Source: DATKMG01 sp035541995 (lineage in GTDB: Bacteria; Acidobacteriota; Terriglobia; Versatilivoradales; Versatilivoraceae). Taken from it: a stretch of DNA of 11,125 nt. Location: assembly GCA_035541995.1 (NCBI GenBank), contig DATKMG010000519.1, positions 1 to 11,125 on the forward strand, in the 5' to 3' direction. This document shows positions 4,850-11,125 of this stretch, in pieces. A model generated the notes under the pieces. It did no database searches. It saw only the letters and a list, made by a program, of their open reading frames with translations, and was not told where the DNA came from. Position 1 is the first letter of the stretch. Each line of letters opens with the position of its first letter. The position numbers and the translations under genes are program-made.

Positions 4850-7738
4850 ATGTTTTCTTTTTCTCGCTACTGGATTAAGCGTCCGTGGCTTGTTACGTTC
4901 GCTCTGAGCATTCAGTCAATCATGCCTCTCAAAGTTGGAGCAGACTCCATTACACCGGCGGCCACGGACTCCTGGGTCCGGCAGGTTCTCGCTGAACTCT
5001 CTCTTGAAGAACGCGTCGGGCAATTGGTGATGCCCGCGTTTCGAGGGATCTACCTACATGACTCCAGTCCCGGTTTTCTGGAAATTGAGAAGCAGATCCG
5101 CGATAACCACGTTGGCGGATTCATTCTCTTTGCGGGAGATATCTATGAGTCCGCCAGTCTCATAGACCGGATGCAAGCCCGGTCCAAGATCCCTTTGTTG
5201 ATTGCCTCGGACTTCGAGCGAGGAGCGAATTTCCGAATTCGAGGAACGACCTCGTTCCCCTGGAACATGGCTATCGGGGCCACCGGAACAGAGGATTGGG
5301 CTTTCCGCCAAGGCCAAATCACCGCGCAGGAAGCCAAGTCCATTGGTGTTAACTGGATTTTTGCCCCAGTCCTCGATGTAAACAGTAACCCTCATAATCC
5401 GGTCATCAATATTCGCTCGTATGGGGAAGACCCTGCGCTGGTCGCACGTCTGGGCGCAGCCTTTGTCCGGGGTGCCCAGCAGTCCGGGGTTCTGACCACT
5501 GGCAAACACTTCCCGGGCCATGGGGACACCAGTGTGGATTCCCATCTGGATCTCCCCACCCTTTCTGTTAACCGTGATCGTCTGGAGCGGGAAGAGCTCG
5601 TCCCTTTCAAGAAAGTCATTGACCTGGGGGTCGGCGCCATCATGACCGCTCACTTGGCGGTGCCCTCCCTGGAGCCTGATCCCAAAATACCAGCGACCCT
5701 GTCCTACCACGTTCTGGGGGAATTGCTCGAGCGAGAGTTGGGCTTTACCGGACTGGTCGTTACCGATTCGCTGACGATGGCGGGGCTGGACAAAGAGTAC
5801 TGGACCGGAGATGCCGCAGTTCGGGCAGTGAAGGCCGGGGCCGACATGCTCCTGGATCCTCCTTTCCCGGACGTCGTTATCCAATCGCTCCTGGAGGCAG
5901 TGCGCCTCGGCGAGATCAGCGAGGAGCGGTTAAACCATTCCGTCGAAAAGGTCCTTCGAACCAAGGCCCAGTTGGGGCTGCAGATCCCGCAGCGAGTGGA
6001 GATCAGCGAAGTTAGCCGGGTAGTGGGTAGCCCCGAGCACCAGCAGTTCGCCCAGGCAATGGCTGATGCATCTGTTACATTGTTACGAGACACAAAACAG
6101 CTGTGCCCCTTGGATGTTCGTAAGGTCCGGTCCGCCTATGCGTGCCTGATTCTGGGACGGGATCAGCACGAAGACACGAGTGTATTCCTCCAGGAACTCA
6201 AGTCCCGAATCGAGGATTTGAAAGTCGATACGATTTCTTCTGCCAGTACGGACTATGCGCTCAATCAGGCGATTAACAAGGCCAGGCGCAGCGATTTGAT
6301 TATCAGTGCCATTTTTCTGCGAATCGTGACCGGCACCGGCACCGTAGAATTGCCCGAACGGCTTGTGCGGTTTATGAACCGGCTCTTCAAACTGGATGGG
6401 CCGTTAGTAACTACCGTCTTAGGAAGTCCATACCTATTGGAAGAACTCAACGCCGTTCAAACTTGCTTCTGTACCTTCAGCAATGCCGACGTCTCTCAGC
6501 GGGCTGCGGTAAAAGCTCTGTTTGGGGAAATCCCAATTCAAGGTAAGAGCCCGGTGTCTGTCCCCGGTTTCGCCAAGCTTTATGACGGGATTCAACGTCC
6601 CAAATCCGATATGACCCTGCAAATCTCCGCGGGAGGCAACGAGCCGGCGGCGGCGTCAAATCATCAGGCTGAATGGGGGATCCGCCTTGAATCCCTTGAT
6701 ACACTGATGCAGCAAAGCATCCGCAAGCACGTTTTCCCAGGCGCATCGCTGGCAGTGGGGTTTCAGGGCCGACAGATTTACCAAAAGGCCTTTGGAAGGT
6801 ACGAATATTCCGAGGCATCTCCAGCTGTTACCACCAAAACTCTTTATGACCTGGCTTCGCTAAGCAAGGTGATCAGCACCACTACTCTGTCGATGCAACT
6901 GGTCGATCAAGGCCTGCTCGATCTGGATTACCCCCTGACCCGCTTCTATTCAACATTCACGGGTAGCGGCAAAGAGAAGATCACCATCCGGCATCTCCTG
7001 ACTCACTCTTCCGGTTTTCCCGGTCACTTGCCCTTCTACAAAGACACGCGAGGTAAGGGTCAATTTGTGCAAAAGGTCCTTCAGACTCCCCTGGAATTCG
7101 AGCCTGGCTCCAAGACCGTTTACAGTGACCTTGGGATCATCCTCCTCGGCGATATCATTGAGAAACTGACCGGCAAACCCCTGGATACGTTGGCCCAGGA
7201 GAGGATCTTTGGGCCTCTGTGGATGAAGTGCACATTATACAATCCATCCGTTGAGTTCAGGGAGGAGATTGCCCCCACGGAACAGGACCCATGGCGAGGT
7301 CGGCTGGTTCATGGCGAGGTGCATGACGAAAATGCTTTTGCCATGGGCGGTGTTGCCGGTCATGCGGGCCTATTCGGAAATACTGGGGATCTCTCGGTTT
7401 TCTGCCAGATGCTCCTCAACGGAGGAATCTACGATCATCGTCGGATTGTCAAGAGGAGCACCCTGGAAGCCTTTGTGACCCGGCAGAATATACCTCCCGG
7501 TAGCAGCCGGGCTTTGGGTTGGGATACCCCCACGGAAGGCAGTTCTGCAGGCAGCTTGTTATCGGGTCAATCCTTCGGGCACACGGGTTTCACCGGGACA
7601 TCGATCTGGATCGATCCCTCGCGCCAACTCTTCATCATATTGCTAACGAACAGAGTGTACCCGTCGCGTGAGAACAATGGGATTCAAGAAGTTCGACGCG
7701 AAGTTGCTGATCTCGTGGTAAAAGCGCTTGAACAATAA
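4850..7738 (+). CDS. Exported fusion: NagZ-type GH3 beta-N-acetylglucosaminidase + serine beta-lactamase-fold hydrolase (AmiE-like)
   Basis: This 962-residue protein starts with a basic then hydrophobic segment (residues 1-32, possible cleavage after VGA), suggesting export. Residues about 40-375 are a GH3 barrel with the NagZ signature KHFPGHGDT (219-227), the Asp230/His232 acid-base dyad in DSH, and nucleophile Asp306 in VVTDS. Residues about 400-580 form the second alpha/beta domain seen in two-domain NagZ enzymes. After a short linker, about 610-960 is a beta-lactamase/esterase-type hydrolase with SxxK at Ser670-Lys673 (SLSK), YSD at 758-760 in place of YxN, and HTG at 911-913. In B. subtilis a secreted NagZ and the serine-hydrolase amidase AmiE act in sequence on muropeptides. 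This chain could do both steps, but the second domain could also be a carboxypeptidase or esterase. It is followed by murQ and nagA, supporting cell-wall recycling. Confidence 0.88.
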   Translation: MFSFSRYWIKRPWLVTFALSIQSIMPLKVGADSITPAATDSWVRQVLAELSLEERVGQLVMPAFRGIYLHDSSPGFLEIEKQIRDNHVGGFILFAGDIYESASLIDRMQARSKIPLLIASDFERGANFRIRGTTSFPWNMAIGATGTEDWAFRQGQITAQEAKSIGVNWIFAPVLDVNSNPHNPVINIRSYGEDPALVARLGAAFVRGAQQSGVLTTGKHFPGHGDTSVDSHLDLPTLSVNRDRLEREELVPFKKVIDLGVGAIMTAHLAVPSLEPDPKIPATLSYHVLGELLERELGFTGLVVTDSLTMAGLDKEYWTGDAAVRAVKAGADMLLDPPFPDVVIQSLLEAVRLGEISEERLNHSVEKVLRTKAQLGLQIPQRVEISEVSRVVGSPEHQQFAQAMADASVTLLRDTKQLCPLDVRKVRSAYACLILGRDQHEDTSVFLQELKSRIEDLKVDTISSASTDYALNQAINKARRSDLIISAIFLRIVTGTGTVELPERLVRFMNRLFKLDGPLVTTVLGSPYLLEELNAVQTCFCTFSNADVSQRAAVKALFGEIPIQGKSPVSVPGFAKLYDGIQRPKSDMTLQISAGGNEPAAASNHQAEWGIRLESLDTLMQQSIRKHVFPGASLAVGFQGRQIYQKAFGRYEYSEASPAVTTKTLYDLASLSKVISTTTLSMQLVDQGLLDLDYPLTRFYSTFTGSGKEKITIRHLLTHSSGFPGHLPFYKDTRGKGQFVQKVLQTPLEFEPGSKTVYSDLGIILLGDIIEKLTGKPLDTLAQERIFGPLWMKCTLYNPSVEFREEIAPTEQDPWRGRLVHGEVHDENAFAMGGVAGHAGLFGNTGDLSVFCQMLLNGGIYDHRRIVKRSTLEAFVTRQNIPPGSSRALGWDTPTEGSSAGSLLSGQSFGHTGFTGTSIWIDPSRQLFIILLTNRVYPSRENNGIQEVRREVADLVVKALEQ

Positions 7739-7754
7739 GGCAGGGGTTTAGATG

Positions 7755-7798
7755 GTCGCCGCGCGGGTGACCGCCGTCACCCGTCGCGACGATTTTTT
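7755..7798 (+). terminator. Rho-independent terminator after the GH3 fusion gene
   Basis: A perfect 8-bp stem CGGGTGAC/GTCACCCG with a CGCC loop is extended by an outer GTCGC/GCGAC stem across a small internal loop, and is followed by GATTTTTT. It begins 17 nt after the fusion stop codon. It should separate the fusion transcript from the nagB-II-like/murQ/nagA genes, at least partly. Confidence 0.8.
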
Positions 7799-7899
7799 CT
7801 GAACTTGAAAAGCTGGGGATCTGAAAATCACGTCCGCACCTGTAGGTTTTGACATTTCTGTCGCAGTGGCTGGGATTGACCTTAAACGCTTAGTCGTGT

Positions 7900-7918
7900 A
7901 ACGGCCTGAAAGGCCGTT
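7900..7918. repeat. Perfect hairpin in spacer
   Basis: AACGGCCT (7900-7907) pairs with AGGCCGTT (7911-7918) around a GAA loop. No T-run follows. It could be a dispersed palindromic repeat, an mRNA-stabilising element or a protein site. Confidence 0.5.
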
Positions 7919-7950
7919 GGCTGGAGTTTGGACATTTTTCGAGAAGTTCA

Positions 7951-7965
7951 GCGGCAGGATGCCGC
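7951..7965. repeat. Short GC hairpin in spacer
   Basis: GCGGC (7951-7955) pairs with GCCGC (7961-7965) across AGGAT. It is only 5 bp, and it is listed because it clusters with the hairpin 33 nt upstream and resembles the GC palindrome near 1234. Confidence 0.3.
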
Positions 7966-8047
7966 CGGTTCCTCTCAGGTTGGTTGGCATGAAGTGTCTT
8001 TTTCGTGAATCAGTCTTGGAAAGACTTTGACCCTGTAGGTAAGAGCG

Positions 8048-9082
8048 ATGTCCTTGATGCTCGATGAGATCCGGCAGCAACCCGATGTGCTCAGGCGGAC
8101 CCTTGAAGAAGAGGCCCCTAGAGTACTGAAGTATGGCAGGTACTTAAGATCGCAGTCATTGCGCGTGATTGTCCTGGTTGCACGAGGATCCTCTGACAAT
8201 GCTGCTTTATTTGGAAGGTACCTGCTGGAAATGACGACTGGCATCCCTGTCTCCCTCTCAGCCCCTTCCCTTCACACTCTGTATCAGACCCGGTTACAAC
8301 TGAAGAATTGTCTCGTGGTTGGCGTATCGCAATCCGGCGAAGGGACCGACATTAATCAGGTTCTGGAGAACTCCAGGAAAAGTGGGGCTTTGACCCTGGG
8401 CATCACCAATGAACCTCGATCTACTATGGCCGGTCTGACGGATGAGGTTTTCTTGATTCGGGCCGGTAAAGAGCGGAGCGTGGCCGCCACCAAAACCTAT
8501 ACCGGACAACTGCTCATGTTTTATCTGCTGGCAGCAGCGCTTCAGGGAGGTAAAGGATTAGATCAACTGGCTAGAATTCCTGAACTGGCTGCAAACTCGC
8601 TGAGTCTGGAACCCCGGATTGAAGGGATGGTTGGTCGGTACCGCTTCATGGACCATTGTGTGGTAGTGGGACGAGGACTGAATTACGCCAATGCCTACGA
8701 ACTTGCCATCAAACTGATGGAGACCTGTTACATTGTGTGTGACCGCTTCTCCTCGGCAGACTTCGTGCACGGTCCCGTAGCAATAATCGAGAGGGACTTC
8801 CCTGTTATTCTATTTGTCCCACCCGGCAAGACGTTCAAAGACCTCTCCCAACTGACATATCGGTTGAAGAAGCTGAGAGCTGAGACGATCGTGATTTCCG
8901 GCAATCCAGCGGCACTCAAGTGGGCCACGCAGGCTATCCAGATTCCGGATAAGACCGACGAATTCTTGACGCCTATCCCTTACGTCATTCCAGCACAACT
9001 TTTTGCTGCTCTTCTGGCAGAGGTCAAGGGATTGAGCCCTGATAAGCCGAGATCACTCGAGAAGGTCACCAAGACGTTGTAG
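8048..9082 (+). CDS. Two-SIS-domain sugar isomerase, probable glucosamine-6-phosphate deaminase (NagB-II type)
   Basis: This 344-residue protein matches the isomerase half of GlmS but lacks the N-terminal glutaminase domain, the pattern of NagB-II-type deaminases that convert GlcN-6-P to fructose-6-P and ammonia. The first SIS domain has ARGSSDNAA and SQSGEGTD (sugar-phosphate loops), then ERSVAATKTYT, the counterpart of the GlmS VASTK motif. The second SIS domain begins near VVVGRGLNYANAYELAIKL, includes FSSADFVHGPVAII, and ends PDKPRSLEKVTKTL, as in GlmS-like deaminases. The first ATG (8048) is preceded by AGGT at rather long spacing. It lies 15 nt upstream of murQ and in the same transcript. 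Because MurQ and NagA yield GlcN-6-P, a deaminase fits best. Another aldose-ketose isomerase/deaminase is possible. Confidence 0.82.
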   Translation: MSLMLDEIRQQPDVLRRTLEEEAPRVLKYGRYLRSQSLRVIVLVARGSSDNAALFGRYLLEMTTGIPVSLSAPSLHTLYQTRLQLKNCLVVGVSQSGEGTDINQVLENSRKSGALTLGITNEPRSTMAGLTDEVFLIRAGKERSVAATKTYTGQLLMFYLLAAALQGGKGLDQLARIPELAANSLSLEPRIEGMVGRYRFMDHCVVVGRGLNYANAYELAIKLMETCYIVCDRFSSADFVHGPVAIIERDFPVILFVPPGKTFKDLSQLTYRLKKLRAETIVISGNPAALKWATQAIQIPDKTDEFLTPIPYVIPAQLFAALLAEVKGLSPDKPRSLEKVTKTL

Positions 9083-9097
9083 TCATGGGGCACTCTT

Positions 9098-9988
9098 ATG
9101 AACAAATTATTGACTGAAGAGAGGAATCCCGCCTCCGCTGATATCGATAGGCTCTCCACCCCGGAGATGCTGAAGGTCATTAACCGTGAGGATCAGCTTG
9201 TACCGCTGGCAGTCGAGAAGGAGATTTCAGCAATTGCCAGGGCCATTGATCTGGCCGTGGAGGCACTGAAAGTTGGCGGGCGCTTGTTCTATGTGGGTGC
9301 CGGAACCAGCGGCCGGTTGGGAATCCTCGATGCGAGCGAGTCCCACCCCACTTTTAGTGTGAGTCGCTCGCTAATCCAGGCAGTCATTGCCGGTGGGATG
9401 CGGGCCGCTCATCTACCGATGGAAATTGCTGAGGACGATCAACGGGCAGGAGCCGTCGCCATGCGAAAAAGACGAGTTTGCTCCCGGGATGTGGTAGTGG
9501 GAATCGCTGCCAGTGGCAGGACCCCGTACACTCTTGGTGCGATGCGTTATGGGAAGAAAGTGGGGGCCCGTATCATTAGTATTACCTGCAATCCTCTCTC
9601 GGAAATGGCCGCACTGGCTGATGCTTCCATCGCCCCGGTGGTCGGCCCGGAGGTCATTACCGGATCAACCCGGATGAAAGCCGGGACGGCCCAAAAGCTG
9701 GTGTTAAACATGATCAGCACCGGGATCATGATCAAGCTCGGGCATGTCTACAGCAACTTGATGATCAATGTCCAGATGAAGAACAGCAAGTTGCGCGAGC
9801 GGGGACGCCGGATTATTATGGCCATCGCGGGTGTAGACTCCAGGGCGGCGAGCCGTGCTATGAGACAGGCTCACGGAAACCTCAAGGTGGCTATTGTCAT
9901 GCTGATTAAGAAAGAATCGGCAACGCGAGCTTTGGAACGACTAGAGCGATCTGGAATGAACCTGAGGAAAGCGTTGGAAAATGACTGA
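9098..9988 (+). CDS. murQ: N-acetylmuramic acid 6-phosphate etherase
   Basis: This 296-residue cytoplasmic SIS-domain lyase cleaves the lactyl ether of MurNAc-6-P, giving GlcNAc-6-P and D-lactate. Family hallmarks run its whole length: LLTEERNPASADIDRLST at the N terminus, the phosphate-binding VGAGTSGRLGILDAS (66-80), VVVGIAASGRTPY, and VVGPEVITGSTRMKAGTAQK. Glu81 and Glu112 line up by spacing with the two catalytic glutamates of E. coli MurQ (Glu83, Glu114). The usual ASECPPTF after the sugar-phosphate loop reads ASESHPTF here, a local change beside the catalytic Glu. Length is normal. The ATG at 9098 follows the previous stop by 15 nt with a GGGG stretch 8 nt ahead, so translation is probably coupled. 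The free MurNAc would need a kinase or PTS not seen in this window. Confidence 0.96.
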   Translation: MNKLLTEERNPASADIDRLSTPEMLKVINREDQLVPLAVEKEISAIARAIDLAVEALKVGGRLFYVGAGTSGRLGILDASESHPTFSVSRSLIQAVIAGGMRAAHLPMEIAEDDQRAGAVAMRKRRVCSRDVVVGIAASGRTPYTLGAMRYGKKVGARIISITCNPLSEMAALADASIAPVVGPEVITGSTRMKAGTAQKLVLNMISTGIMIKLGHVYSNLMINVQMKNSKLRERGRRIIMAIAGVDSRAASRAMRQAHGNLKVAIVMLIKKESATRALERLERSGMNLRKALEND

Positions 9989-10031
9989 ACCGGGAAGGGC
10001 AAGTAGCCCTTTTTGGATTTTGGAGAATTCG

Positions 10032-11125
10032 ATGACACAGGCTCCTCGAATGGCCATATTTGCCAGAAAAGTCATCACCCCAGAGACGGTAGTCCCTGAT
10101 GGAGTCGTGTGTATCGAAGGGGAGAAAATCCTCCAAGTCGGCAGGCGCTCTGATGTGAAGTTCCAGGAAGAGGAATTCCAAAAGTACCAATTCCCGGATC
10201 AAATTCTCGTCCCTGGGTTTATTGACCTTCACGTGCATGGAGGTGGTGGCCGGAGCTTCATGGAGGGTAGCAAAGACGCGTTGGAAGTGGTCTGCAGACA
10301 CCTGTCAAGGCACGGGAGCACTGCCTGTCTGGCGACCACGGTCAGTGCTTCGCCCATCGCCACCATTCAAGCCGTTGAGAGTCTGGGCAAGCATGTAGGC
10401 CAGGACCTCGGCGGAGCAACCATCCTGGGCCTCCACCTGGAAGGTCCATTCATCAGCGAGGCCAAGAGAGGGGCTCACTTGCCGGCGTTCATTCGTCCGC
10501 CTTCGGTCCGCATCTTTGACGAGCTCCTGAGAATCTCTGGAAATACTATCAGGCTAATTACGCTGGCCCCTGAGCTGGATGGGGCTGTAGAGTTCATCAA
10601 GAATGCGCGGAGAAAGGGTGTATTTGTTTCACTCGGCCATTCCAATGCCACATATGAAGAGGCTCGCCGCGCCATCGAATCGGGTGCTTCCCAGGCGGCT
10701 CACAGTTTCAACGCTATGAGAGATTTCAATCACCGTGAACCGGGGATCCTGGGAGCTATCTTGACAGACAGAAGGGTCTGGGCTGAGGCTATTGCCGACG
10801 GCGTCCATATGCACCCTGTCGTTCTTGACATCCTGGTGCGCTGCAAGGGTGTGCGCAAGTCGATCCTCATCACAGACGCCATTACAGCCGCGGGTATGCC
10901 CGACGGCCAGTATCAATTGGGGGACTTGACCGTGAATGTGTCTGGGGGGATCTGCCGCAACCTGGAAAACCAATTGGCAGGAAGCACACTAACGCAACAA
11001 CAGGCTTTGAAGAACGTGGTTCAGTGGACCAAGACCGCTCTGGAAGAGGCCATTTATATGTGTACACTGAACCCTGCTGAGGCCGTTGAGATTGACTCCA
11101 GGAAAGGATCTCTGGATACGGGGAA
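10032..11125 (+). CDS. nagA: N-acetylglucosamine-6-phosphate deacetylase, 3' end beyond window
   Basis: The visible 364 residues are an amidohydrolase-superfamily NagA, which deacetylates GlcNAc-6-P to GlcN-6-P in the cytoplasm. Seen in order are LVPGFIDLHVHG (59-70, metal-region His67 and His69), HLEGPF with ligand Glu137, LGHSNATYEEA with His203, AHSFNAM with His224, the substrate His259 in ADGVHMHP, and catalytic Asp282 in LITDA followed by the typical AAGMPDG. The stop lies outside the window; NagA proteins are usually about 380-400 residues, so only a short piece is missing. The ATG at 10032 has GGAG 7 nt upstream; a second ATG at codon 7 is less well placed. It lies 43 nt after murQ and should act directly on the MurQ product. 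Confidence 0.95.
   Translation, partial: MTQAPRMAIFARKVITPETVVPDGVVCIEGEKILQVGRRSDVKFQEEEFQKYQFPDQILVPGFIDLHVHGGGGRSFMEGSKDALEVVCRHLSRHGSTACLATTVSASPIATIQAVESLGKHVGQDLGGATILGLHLEGPFISEAKRGAHLPAFIRPPSVRIFDELLRISGNTIRLITLAPELDGAVEFIKNARRKGVFVSLGHSNATYEEARRAIESGASQAAHSFNAMRDFNHREPGILGAILTDRRVWAEAIADGVHMHPVVLDILVRCKGVRKSILITDAITAAGMPDGQYQLGDLTVNVSGGICRNLENQLAGSTLTQQQALKNVVQWTKTALEEAIYMCTLNPAEAVEIDSRKGSLDTG

Larger units (their letters stand above)
7739..8047. other. 309-nt spacer with terminator and palindromes
   Basis: No believable gene is present; the short minus-strand frames here have no family features. The spacer holds an intrinsic terminator (7755-7798), a perfect hairpin (7900-7918), a GC hairpin (7951-7965) and a small 6-bp hairpin (8012-8026, AGTCTT-GGA-AAGACT) shortly before the next gene. 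I found no confident promoter, though one is expected for the downstream genes. Confidence 0.65.

Noticed and set aside
4557..4907. Plus-strand frame with a hydrophobic tail overlapping the antitoxin gene and the fusion start
   Set aside because: The first part is antisense to the RHH antitoxin and the hydrophobic tail is an out-of-frame reading of the promoter region and signal-peptide codons.
5054..5884. Long open frame (276 codons) on the minus strand inside the GH3 fusion gene
   Set aside because: It lies wholly antisense to strongly conserved GH3 motifs, and its translation is Gly/Arg/Pro-rich with no domain resemblance.
7748..8080. 110-codon minus-strand frame across the spacer after the fusion gene
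   Set aside because: It runs through the terminator and palindromes, has low-complexity composition and no recognisable motif.
8048..9082. Calling the two-SIS protein GlmS
   Set aside because: The N-terminal glutaminase domain with its Cys1 is absent, and the locus is catabolic.
10013..10025. 13-nt word TTGGATTTTGGAG shared with 1220-1232
   Set aside because: The flanks do not match, and one copy overlaps the nagA ribosome-binding site; probably coincidence, though it could be a trace of a dispersed repeat.

Overview
The window looks like chromosomal DNA from a free-living, probably Gram-negative bacterium of moderate GC content, plausibly an Acidobacteriota-like or related environmental lineage. 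That placement is a guess. It rests on the gene mix (an N-succinylamino-acid-racemase-type enolase, a CPG2-like M20 peptidase, a GxxExxY cassette with 'ATCCGTGT' repeats, GC-rich dispersed palindromes) and not on a marker gene. There are no rRNA, tRNA or CRISPR features.

Left half, all minus strand, read from high to low coordinates. A small type II toxin-antitoxin pair (CopG/RHH antitoxin 4437-4655, RelE/ParE toxin 4187-4447) lies 42 nt ahead of an M20 metallopeptidase of the glutamate carboxypeptidase type (2993-4144). Next come a GxxExxY-family gene (2509-2940), an enolase-superfamily NSAAR/OSBS-type racemase (1342-2457), a 368-nt gene-free stretch with dispersed palindromic repeats, and an RmlD-like SDR reductase (98-973). 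The GxxExxY gene sits between two 31-bp imperfect inverted repeats (26/31 matching). These fit almost exactly between the M20 stop codon and the racemase start codon, so the gene looks like a cassette inserted into an M20-racemase operon.

Right half, all plus strand, is a peptidoglycan amino-sugar recovery locus. A 962-residue exported fusion of a NagZ-type GH3 beta-N-acetylglucosaminidase and a serine beta-lactamase-fold hydrolase (4850-7738) is followed by a strong intrinsic terminator and about 250 nt of palindrome-rich spacer. After that come a two-SIS-domain glucosamine-6-phosphate deaminase candidate (NagB-II type, 8048-9082), murQ (9098-9988) and nagA (10032 to the window edge, incomplete).

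How they could work together (inference from known pathways). The exported fusion would remove GlcNAc from muropeptides and then cut the peptide from MurNAc, joining in one chain the two steps done in Bacillus subtilis by the separate enzymes NagZ and AmiE. After uptake and phosphorylation by proteins not in the window, MurQ turns MurNAc-6-P into GlcNAc-6-P plus D-lactate, NagA deacetylates it, and the SIS enzyme feeds the resulting GlcN-6-P to fructose-6-P. The divergently encoded M20 peptidase and racemase could handle the released amino acids or peptides, which include D-residues. That link is suggestive only.
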